Shown piece after piece: positions 24,801 through 36,800 of a stretch of 64,000 nt of DNA. Under the pieces are notes generated by a model. That model made no database searches and was not told where the DNA came from. It saw only the letters and a list, made by a program, of their open reading frames with translations. Source of the stretch: Marthasterias glacialis. Its lineage: Eukaryota > Echinodermata > Asteroidea > Forcipulatida > Asteriidae. The position numbers and the translations under genes are program-made. The DNA is taken from NCBI GenBank assembly GCA_911728455.2, contig OU452236.1, forward strand, positions 6,132,171 through 6,196,170. The letters run 5' to 3'. The number at the start of each line of letters is the position of its first letter. Positions within the stretch are counted from its first letter, which is position 1.

Positions 24801-27800
24801 GGGACATCAAGGAACACCCAGTGGCAAAGGGATATCATGGGACACCCAGTGGCAAAGGGACATCAAGGAACACCCAGTGGCAAAGGGACATCAAGGAACA
24901 CCCAGTGGCAAAGGGATATCATGGGACACCCAGTGGCAAGGGGACATCAAGGGAAACCCAGTGGCAAAGGGATATCAAGGGACACCCACTGGCAAAGGGG
25001 AATCAAGGATTTACACCCAGTGGCATAGGGACACCCACTGGCAAAGGGACATCGAGGGACACCCACTGGCCAAGGACACATCAACCCTGCTTAACAAAAT
25101 GTTTTCAAAATTAGTACAAGATACATCTTCATTGCAAGCAAAAATCACACCAAGCACAGGACGGAAAAAAATACGCAAACGACATCTACAAAATTAAAAA
25201 AAAGGAAATTTAAAGTGGCAATCCAGCTCTGCAAAATAAAAACAGAGTTAAAATGCCAGATAAAACAAAAAAATTGAGGTAAAAACTTGCAATGATTAAC
25301 CCACAATGCTTAAAATGCCATTCCAGTTGCTTTAAAGTTGCAGTGGTTGCAGTTGCGAACACAAGACAAAATCTTGATCTCCCCATCGTTTCAAATGCAG
25401 AGTAAGGGGATCAGGTAAAAAAAGTAAAAAAAAACATGTTTTTATTTTATTTTTTTTGTTTTTACCACAACGTTAACAAGTACTTACGCTTATCTGTTTC
25501 ATCACCATCTACAACATTGTCCATACATACACACAGGGAGAGAAAGCAATAGCAAAAAACAAATAAAAAGACAAGTAAGGAACCTGGTTTAAATAACAAA
25601 TCACTGGTCAAGCAGGAGAGTATTATGTTGATGCCATGCACTAGAGTGGTTAAAAAGAAGAGCATGCTCCGACTACTACAGATATTAAAAAACAAAATAA
25701 AAGAGTTACTCAAACAAGTTAGACTATAAAAAACACACTAAAGACCTTTCAGACTGGACAAAATGTCCCCGGGAAATTCCCAGTGAAAATCTGGTTGACC
25801 CTTTCACACTTGAGTTGCTGACCCCGGCAAACTCCCAGGCAATGGCTACTCCTGCTGTGTGAGTGGGGTTTTGCGGGATAACCCTGGGGTTGGTATACTG
25901 AGTGTTATTTTTGCATCAAGTGTGAAATGAACATATGGTGGGGTTGAAATTCCCCAGGAATTCTCTGGGGCTTTTATTCCCAGGGAGTTGGCTAAGTAGT
26001 GTGAAAAGCACTTAAACTGGTTGACACATATATTATTATTATTAATGTTTTTTTTTTTAAACAAATGAGTCCCAGTATGATAACTCTGAGATGTTATATA
26101 AATCTCTTTGGTAACATTCAACAAACTTTTCCCCAATTCCCCAACAATTTTGTTAAATTTAAAACTCGCCGTATCAATGGGTGGGTCAAGAATTGCAGGC
26201 ATTTCTACTACGATACCAGGCATGGTATTTGGTCCTTGTAAAAAAGTAGCAAAAAGCACAAGGGCTGACCTACATGTACACATGGTGTAGGCTTTAATAG
26301 ACTTTTCAGGCTATTTAATCAGTTTCTCTGATTTTTCCAAGGGCAAACAAATCGGAAGTCAGACGGAAGTAGGAAGAATATCATGCCTTCAATACACTAG
26401 AAAATCAACTCGTAATCTCAGAACAATCAGGCAATTTAATAGTTTTTTTCCACACACAAGTTAATGAGACTCATACTGAGGCTTGTGGGTATAGAATAGT
26501 CCGGTATCCCCCCCCCTCACAAATACACCCATTTATCATTACCATGGAGTTGAGGAACTAGCCCCCCACACTTACCATCAAACTCGGACTCCTCTGGTGG
26601 GGGCAACGGGTGCGGTGGCTTGGGGACGTAGTTGGACAGGGGCACACCCTTCTTGAAGGACTCCTCACACATCCTGTCAAAGTATTTCCCCCGGAGGTTG
26701 ACGCTGGAGGAGTAGTTGTTGGACTGGACGAGTCTATCTAACGTGCCGTTCCAGGGGGTCTTGAGGACGCAGCTTGCCCCGATCCCGGCTGGAAATCTGC
26801 GGTAGAGATTTTTTTTTTTTAATAATAATGAAATCTTCTTGAGAAGTTTCTGGCGGGTTTTATTCCAATGTGATAGCCATTTTTGTCAAGTTCACCCCAG
26901 CAAAACTCTCATAATCTGAGAAGCCAGAGTTTTTTCCTTCCCGACTCTGGTGAAAAAAAAAAAAAAAACGGCTACCTTTGATAAACCCTTATATGGGCCC
27001 CTTGTTCTGACATGAAACGCAGCTATGAAAACGCAGTCTGCCCATGGTCTGCCTTTTTGGGAGTCAAGTTACATGTAAAGATATGGTGCACATCTAGCCA
27101 CTTGTGAGTCACCTACATGAGACCTTTCTATTGTTGATAAACAAACCGCGAGGTGGTCGCATGGGTGGCCAAATGTTAGCAAAACATTCAAGTCTTGTTG
27201 ACAGACGTTGTGACCAAATTCAACATGTTTGCAAACTTTCTCTTTAAAGACAATACATCCCATTATTGGTTTCCAACAAATTCTAAACAACTTTGAATAT
27301 TTGTTTAACATTTTTGCACACTGTAGTTATCTGTTTTTGCCTTTGCATTGATGGCTCCCCGTAGTTCTTCCAACCTTGGTTGGCAAAACCTCGGGCTGTG
27401 ACGTTGCAAAAGAGAGGTCTATACACACTGCACAGTAAACACACAAGGTATCTGAAGAGACACACATTGTGCTGCCCACGTGTACAGTGAAGATGTAGCC
27501 AATAATGTGATTGGTCTATACGTTTAGGGGGTGGGGCTTAATGGATGGGTCTATTGGGTCAATATCGCCTGCTATTATAATACCTTGACCAGATAAACCA
27601 AAATTTACACTGCGGGTAAAGGACATTTTTAGGGGAATAAATTTGTTATATACAGATTAGTTATCAACAAAAAATGTGCTAAAAATTTGGCAATATATTT
27701 AAGCAAACACAATCTTGCCGTTACCTGAAAGTTGCTGTCAGCTGTGTTGGATCTGCATCCCCGTCAACCGACCGATAAATGTGATAGCTCCGCCTCCTAT

Positions 27801-30800
27801 TCAAAGCCTCATTTGCATACAATGAATATGTATCGTCAGGATAGGTCAAAGGGTGGTACTGGGACGGTGTCAGCACCAGAGGTGGGAAGTTGCCCACTTG
27901 TGGGGCGGAGAGCGCCACGCTCATGGCGATGCTCACGAAGAAGGCCGGCAGGATGAGCTGGGCAAACAGGCTCTTGCAGTTGCGTCGCGTGTAGTGGAAG
28001 CGCTTGACCATGAGGGCTCGGAACTGGCTGCACTGTAGGAACAGTCCCGTCAGAAGGTAGGAGCTGGTGTCCTCCAAGTGTCCAAGAGTCGCTGTGTCGT
28101 CAAAATAAAAAAATGACCAGGGGCTCAATTTCATAAAGCTGTTAAGCCACAAAATATGCTTAACACAGAAAACAAGTTGTGCTAAGCAGAAATGGGTTAC
28201 AAGCCAAAACACCATGCAATCTACAATGTTCCTGACTGGTTCCGTGGCAATTTTTGCTCAGCAAATAATTTTGTCCAGCAATACATTCTGCTAAACACCT
28301 TTATGAAATCAGGCCCAGATCATCCAGTAAGTACAACAAATTGCTTATCACAGAATTCTTGTTTAGCAGAAATGGGTGACCAGCCAAATTGCAATGCACT
28401 TAAAATAGGTGCAACTGGTGCCTTGCTATCTTTTTGATTACATTCCTTGCTATCTTTTTGATTACATTCCTTGCTATCTTTTTGATTACATTCCTTGCTA
28501 TCTTTTTGATTACATTCTGAAAATGAAACTGGGACAGCAAAAAAAGACTTTAAAAGTGACTCTGAAAAGCAGAAAGACAAAACAAATGGTCAAAGATTCT
28601 CCAATTTAGTTTCTTCTTCTAGAAATATTTGATAATATTGGGAATTGTTTTACCTTGCAGTGTCTTGCAACTTTGTTTATGCATGTCATGTACAGTTAAT
28701 TAAATGTAAAAAAAACAAAAAAACAAACAAAACATTCACGAAAAATAACTACTCAGCCTTGAAACAAGCTTTGATCTGAACTCACCATTTTGTGTTTCCT
28801 CCTGTGGCACCTGACTGTAACCATCCCTTGTCTGCGAATGGAACTCCCCAAGGAAGAGGTCCTCTGATGCACTGTCACTATGATGCATTCCACCAACACT
28901 GGACAGTTCCACTTCTCCATGGGGCGTGGCTGCAGCATTTGATGACTGTGCCAGGAGGGGATGGTCTGTCGTTGAGTAATCGGATGACAAGGAAGTCTGG
29001 CCATCAGAATCTCCGTCTATGGAACAATACAATCACAACATTGCTTACTGAATATATTTAGTAAGCAAAAATCAGCATGGTTACAGTCACAAACTACATA
29101 AACCACATGGCCTTTGGCTGGTAATCTGCTCTTGCTAAACATAATTTCTCTTGCATAACTTCTCAAATTGTTTGTGCTTAAACAACTCTATGAAACTGTC
29201 CCTGCAAAATTTGAACTCATAGTGTCCCGACTGTAGAACAAGTGAATCTTGCCGAGGGACAGAGGGTATTAATGCACGCAGACAATACTGCCAAAGACCA
29301 GTATGACATTTTAAAACACACAAAATATACATGAAATAACAAAATTTTTACAGTTTCAGCTCAATTTTCAAACATTGGGTTTCAAAAGTAATTGTTTTAC
29401 CCACTTCTCGAAACCTACAGCATTTCAAGCAAATAAAAGGAAAGGTTTCCACCGTGACCATCTTCATACCAGGTAAGTCATGTGCAAATCTGTGAACATT
29501 GATATTTTCACTCTTACACATGCAGTACACACCCATCAAGTCGACAGAAAATGAGAGTTGAGCTTCAGCTTGGCTGTATCCGTACTCACCAACCCCACTG
29601 AGAGAAGGTAAGTACAGCTTCAGGAATTGTTTCTCCTACACCCACTCTAATTTGATTTTTCATGACAAAGCATTCAACGCTAACCATCCTCAATCATTCA
29701 AAATCCAACTGCAAGATTTGTTTGATTCTGTTGGACTGAGGACTGCACTATTAAACTGATCATGCCTTCTCTGGCATACCACCATAATCAGAGTCCAACG
29801 GTTTGGGTGTTGAGTTACCACATGGCGTTGGATTTTGTTAAAGAGTGAGGAACGATAAATCTCTGCAGGGAGTTGGGGTTAACAATATACTTTCAACTTC
29901 TCACCCGATCTATTCACTCCATATTTGTCTGCCACCTTCAGGAACACCTTCTCCAGTGAGGAGTCCATCAATCCATACCCAGAGAGATCGAGACCATCAA
30001 GTCTCTCCTCTGAGAGCTCCTCCAGCAACGCTGTCAGAGTCCCCTCCTCTTCTGCCTCCGAGGGAAGCGTGTACGTCAGCTCTCGAAGGGTTTCCGCGGA
30101 CAGCGTTGCCCCAGCGACATGCTGCCGAATGAACCTCCCCACGTCTACCTCAGAGCAGTTGGAAACGAAGGAATCGTTTCTCTGCTGTTGTGTGTCTGTC
30201 GTAGTCGACCGGTTAACGTTCTCGTTAAGTCCAAGTGGCTTCTTGATCAGGGTCAACTGGTACCCGTCCCCAAAGGTCGTCTTTAGGAACATCGAGGAGC
30301 CGACGCACTTAAGCTGTCCGTGAGACAAGATGGCGATGCGGTCTCCGAGAATGTCCGCTTCGTCCATGTGATGAGTGGAAAGGATAATAGTACGGCCTGG
30401 AATAAGTCAGAATTTAAAAATTACAATCCAGTTATCAAAACCCAACTCACTCCAACAGGCTGCAAAGATGGAAAGCTGATGAGATTTTTAGTAACTAAGT
30501 ATCGACACGCCCTTACACTATTACTACACCTGTTCATTGAGAGCTTTAAGCATTGAGCCTGAAACCATCTGAACTCCTTAGGAGTATGCAGCACCGGGCA
30601 TACTAAATAGGTGTAAAGGCTGCTAATCAAACAACTTAATTATTGCTACCCTTGTAGAAGCCCATTTATCCACAAGTGATGAGAGCCAATTTATAAAGTG
30701 AAGTGTCTCGCCAAAGTGCCATGACCGGGATCCGAACTTACATCCTGCTGACCGAGACGCCAGACCTTAAGTCAGATGTGCTAAATCGATCGGACACTAC

Positions 30801-33800
30801 ATTCTACAAGTCTCAGTTATTTAATAATAATAACAATAATAAATAGTGGCTTCTTGTCTAGCGTTCAAATCCGTCACGCAGTGATGCTTATACTTTATTA
30901 CCCCTGGTCACTGGGCCATTAATGATTCATCATTCCTTAAACCATCTCAGCTCCCTGGGGCGTATACAGCCTGTGCTGCCAAGTACGTAGCACCAAGCTA
31001 AATCAATCACATGTACCATCTCAGCTCTAACAGGTACCAATTGATTCCTAGTTGAAGAGAAGCAAATGTAGTGAAGCGTCGTGCTCAAGGACACAAGTGT
31101 CATGACCAGGAATTGAACCCACACACTGATGACTCAGCAACCAGAGCTCGATTCCGGTGCACGACTCGGCCGCGACATGACACATTTTTCTTGATTAAAA
31201 CAGTTCAGTACCTTGCTTGTATTTGATTAGGAGATCCCAAATGGCGCGGCGGGCACAGGGGTCAATGCCTGCTGTTGGCTCATCCAGAATCACAGTACGG
31301 GAACCTCCTACAAAGGCTATAGCGACGGAGAGTTTACGCTGCATACCACCGGAGAGATTGTTGACCACCTGGTGACGTTTCTTCAACAGTCCGATGTCAG
31401 TGATAATCCTTTAGGTAAAGAGTGATAACAAATAATGACAGTAAAACTAAAACCCTGTGTTTTTTTTTGTCACTGGAAATTTTGTTTACCAAATTTGACA
31501 AATATCGTGACATTGTGTAGTTTGTTTAAAGAGCAGTCTTTTGGAAAGACAGTGGAGGTTACCAACAGACCTCGTCTACACTGCCATTGCCGTGGTCAAA
31601 CAATACGGGCGATTTGCAATACACTGCACCCTGCACAGTCTGCTACAGAGGCCATTTTTGCAGTGCATCAATGGACAAGTTTTGCTGTCGTCTTGAAGCC
31701 CCACCATAATACCGTGATTGTGTACATTTGTTTGTGATTTACAAACCCAGCAAGCTTGTATTTTTTCTGTGTTTATAGCATAAGCTGGTATTTTGGGCGA
31801 GGCTGGTGAATGTTTTTTCACATTCACGCCGGCCATTTGAAAGTCCCAAACTGCCCATGTGGCACTAGTCGGCCACTTTTGGGGAAGATGGCCTGTCCGG
31901 GGTAAACTGTAGAGGGTGTGCTGTATTGTGAATCCATCATTTAGAGAGGTTTCTAATGCTGCGTGCAGAAACAGATGCTGGAAATCAATCAGCATACGAC
32001 ACGTAAGGCCATTGAGTTTGTACATGGCTGTACCCAACATGGCTGCGAAATGAACTTTTCCTTGGGTCACACAACCTCTCTATTGAAATGTGCACCTGCA
32101 CAAACACCAAGTGAAACTGCCATCCTCTGTTGAGTCTTCAGTCGACCTCAGCGAGGGCCCTATTTGAGCTTGTGATAATTTAAGCTAGGGGTCTGTTGTG
32201 TTAGCTTACCATAAATAAACTTACCTTGTGATCTCAGACTTGATGCTGGAGTTTGCCATGCCTTTCAGCAGGCAATAAAACCAGATGTGTTCCTCCACCG
32301 TAAGTCTACAAGAAAAAGCCGGAATTGTAATAAAAAAATTAAAACAAATTAATGGAATCTGAACCAAATTTTCAATTAAATTTTTTGATTCAAAATAAAT
32401 ATTATATTCCGTTTTTTGGCACAGGAGTGAAACTAAACACGGAACGATGGCTTGATTGTCGACTAACTCTGACTTACCTCTGTTGAGCCGAAATACAATG
32501 AATGAACAATGGTTCAAGCCTCGCGATGTCTCGTAATCCCTTCTTAGAACAAAAGGACAAAGGCCTACAATCGGGGATTACACAAAATTTGCCTCTCAAT
32601 GGCTACAAATTGCGAGTATATTCAAGACCTTTTTTTGTCCCTGTGTGGGTGATACGAAACATTATACTCCGTGTGTGTGGTCTGTGCACATTCCACAGTT
32701 GAATGACCAGGCGACCTTGGCTCTGGTGGTCCGAAATTACATAATGGCATCATTTACATGCCTTCCATTTCCAGGCAGGGGAAACATTTGCGTGCATTCA
32801 CATCATCCGGTTAAAGCCCCGTACTGAAATCATACGTTTTCAAAATAACTGCTGGAGCCTAAGCCGAAGCCGGAGCCCAATCCCTGGTTTTGAAAAGAGC
32901 CCTAGCTAACTTCCTGTCCCCATTGGGTTCTACCATTAATATTTAAGGGATGTGAGGTATCTCTTTTAACAGCTGTGTATAAACTATCATGTATACAAGA
33001 CAATTCTAAAAATAATTTTGTTGCTTCTGTCATTTAAGGTGTTTGCTAACCAATGGCGTATAGTTTACTTTGAGCTTTTGACAAAACTGCATGCTGTGAA
33101 ATACTTTTTGGAACATTTATATTCAATTGGCACTTACTTATCAAAGAGGGCGTTGTGTTGAGGGCACATGCCGAGGCTTTTGCGTATCGTGGTCATATCG
33201 GTGCGTATGTCCGATCCGTAGATGTGCGCCGTGCCGGAGGTAGGTGGGAACAATCCCGTTAAAATGGAACTGTGTCAAATTAAAAAAAATAAAATGTCGA
33301 GATATGAAAAATCCAAAGAACAACTTGATGTCTGGCAAAAAATATTATTTTCAAGCTAACTTCCAGAAGATTTTTTATTTTTCCAGAGGATTTTAGAGAA
33401 ATATCCATCCAAAGTCCATTAATGGCCAGTCAAGATGAAGACAAAAAAACGGCCCAAATTTCATAGAGCTGCTTAAGCAGAAGGTATTGCTTACAAAATT
33501 CCCGCTAAGCACAAATAAGCAGGAAACCAGCCACAAATGGTATATACAACATGGTATTTTGGCTGGTAAGCTTTTTTTCTGCTCAAGCAGCACCATGAAA
33601 TTGGACCCTCAAGGATGTGGCGACTTACATTGTGGTGGTCTTCCCAGCTCCGTTGTGACCGAGGAAGGACGTGATCTGTCCCTCATAGAAATTCAAACTC
33701 AGTTTATTGACGGCTCGCTTGCATCCCTTCGTATAAACCTGCAATGATAATTACAGAAGATAATCAAAATGGACATTGCCCAAACGTGACAATTCTAGAC

Positions 33801-36800
33801 ACATTTTGAAAGTTGACCGTTCAGTCTTACCTTGCTAAGGTTTTCAATTCTAACTCCGAGGGGTATATGTGTCGGATCTGCCTCCATGTAGGAACCTAAA
33901 ACAAACCAACCACATACATCATTCATGATTCTCTAATACTCCTGAATACGAACCAAGCACACTTTTACAGCAAACTAAACCCTACACCATGGCGGCCACA
34001 AGTGGCTTGTACCAAAATCCCCATAATGGCCAGAGTGGCTTGTACCGAAACCCCCATAGCGGCCACAAGTGGCTTGTACCAAACCCTCATAGTGTAAAGC
34101 GCATTGAGACGTTATTGTAAAAAATATATAAGAACTAGTGGCTTGTACCAAAATCTCCATAGCGGGCGCAAGTGGCTTGTACCAAAATGACCCATAGGCC
34201 CCAAATGGCTGCACCTCCACTCAACCATTAAGGCCTAAGCAAAAATCATGTCCTGAATTGACATTTTCCAGTTTCCCCTGTTAACATAGTATCAACATTT
34301 CTAAAACAAAAACCAAATTTCTGTTTTGTATTATTCTTCCAGGCAGTTTCAATTAATTAATTATTTCATTTCAATTGTTTTATTTTACCATCATTGGAAA
34401 GATCCAATCTTTTTCTTTCCAACGATAGTAAGCTTGGGTATGGAGGGTGAACATGGACAAAACTACAACTATATATAAACTGCCTTTTTGCTCAGGCTTG
34501 AGTGCTTTTTTGTATGTAAACTTGGGCAACAAAAGTCGCAAATGGTATTGAAGAGGGGGGTAAAAGTGCAGTCCACAAAAAAGTCGCCTATGGTAAGGAA
34601 AGAGTTACGTAAGAGAGCTTTGCTGAGCATAAAAAATGTTTGAATTGCTCTTTTTTTTACCGTTTGGCGTGTTTTCCATGGCACACGCCTGGTGCTCTTC
34701 CATTACAGACAGCGGGGAGTGTCTACCCTTCCTGCAGTTGATCACACAGTCCAAACAGCTGGTGTGGTCCTGGTCACCATGGCGATGGCCGAACCAATAG
34801 GAGCGCTGGAAGGGGAAGTACCACGGCCTGGGTAGACCGTATGACCCTGCAGAAAAAAAACATATAATGAGTAACTCATGAATTATTCATCATATACTTT
34901 TCTTGTGCTTTTATTTTCCGAACTTTTTGAGCCCCGAAATTGAAATTGGCTACTGTCTACTTAGTGGAGTTGGTGAATCAGTATGCTATGTTAAATTTAC
35001 AATGCTGTAGGCACAATTTCATAGAGCACCAAAAGTAGCTAAGCGCAACAAAATTATGCTTACCAGAATAAGATTACCAGCCCAAAATACCACTGTCACA
35101 TAAACCATCTGTGACTGGTATCCTGCTTATTTTTGCTTAGCAGAAAAGATTTAAGCAATATTTTCTGCTTATTCAGCTGTATGAATTTGGGCACTGGGCA
35201 CAACTTTAAAAAAACTGCTAAAAAAACTCGCAAAAGTTAGCTAAGCAAGAAACATTTTTGCTTGCCAGAAAAAGGTTACCAGCCAAAACAGCATGCCTTG
35301 TGTACCACTTGTGAATGGTTCCGATTAATTTTTCCTTGGCATGTTTTCTTTGAGCACCCCTATAAAATTGGTGTTCAATTTGATCAAGGGTTTAGGATCA
35401 GGCACCAGACTGCTCTCCCTTCCAGCCTCTATTTGATTATACTCTCTTGAATGGGGTGAATAAGATGGCTGCACTGTTATTAAGGTCTAGTCCCCCATCT
35501 CCCTACCTGGATGTACTCCCTCGATGTACCACGTCAGCAGGCAGTAAATCACTATGTCCACCAGCATCATGATGATGACTTGCAGCAGGTTGAACGAGTC
35601 ATGCTCCACAGGGCTCCTGTTGATGTTATTCCACTGGACGCCCACTCCATTCTCCTCATACAGGGCGAAGTAACGAGCGCCCAGACCAAAGGCGGTGGTC
35701 GACAGGAGAGACTGTGATTATAGGGGATAAAGGCTCACTAAATAGTTTGGCCAGAGATGATATTGTAATCTACAGGGGAAAAAAATCCTTTGTAAAGCCT
35801 GGTTCATACTTCACACGAATGCGAAAGCAAATTTGACGCCACTCTCCTACATTTGCAGTGAATTTCACAAAAAGTTCCACACAGTTCAACTTGAGTTTCA
35901 CAGTTCATTGCAAATTTGGGACGTCAAACTTGCTTCACCTCCGCCTTGGTATGAAGTACTTGTATGAACAAGGCTTTAGGCTAGGATTAAATTGAAGTTG
36001 AATTGTAAGCTACATCCACAGCATTACATGCAAATTGGAGTGGCCTTACAAGATGGCAATGAATATTCAATAACTTTTGGATGACCTTTGAATGAAGTTA
36101 CTCAGTGTTTTTGTGGTTTTTATGTGCAAGTTAGAGTGAACTCACAAGAAGGTAATGAATATTCAATAACATTTAGATGACCTTTGAATGGAGCTACTCA
36201 AGTGTCGGTTTTTTTGGGTGGGGAGGAGGGGGGAATCAATTATTTGGATTTGCTATCTAAATAACATGACAGTAGTATCAGTTAATACTTAAGAAAATGC
36301 AGCAAATTAGCATTGTTATTTTTTTCTCGCAGACTCGCAGACTGTGAACAGCGACTCAAAACTTATCCAATACTTTTCTGAACTCACCACACAGGTCTTG
36401 AGGGCGCTTGATATGTCCACGTACGCCAAGCTCTCTTCTCTGATGGCAATATACAGACAGGGTACGTAGCTAGTGAAATAGATGATACCTGCACAGGCTG
36501 CAGCCAGCTTGGCCTTGGAGAAGAGTACACTCACAAGAAAACTGGAGAATGTAGACAATGAGAGGAGAATCTTGTTGAGGTTTACATCTCGAAAATAAAA
36601 CCAAGCCTGGAATTACAGGCCACGGCCTCCTGTTGCCCTGGTCTTGGGCCTTGGTGCCCCTTCAAAATGTTCCGAAAGACTTTCAGATTTTCCAATGGAA
36701 GTGCCCTTTGCAAAATGAAAATGGCCTTGCCCTTTCAAAGATGAAAGTTTAATTCAGCTTTAAGTTGCCTTTTCTACGCATATTTGCTATCTCATCATGT

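Noticed and set aside
23911..25075. CRISPR-like array of 28-bp repeats
   Set aside because: Repeats are contiguous with no unique spacers, and the DNA is animal.
24131..25197. Three overlapping long plus-strand open frames (Lys/Gly/Trp/Gln repeats)
   Set aside because: Artefact of a 28-bp repeat without stops in any frame; intronic and antisense to the gene.
28320..28609. Frames with ECNQKDSK repeats
   Set aside because: A 24-bp intronic tandem repeat explains them.
29879..29904. Extending exon 23 to a GTATAT donor
   Set aside because: It would leave phase 0, whereas exon 24 needs phase 1; GTGAGA at 29,899-29,904 fits.
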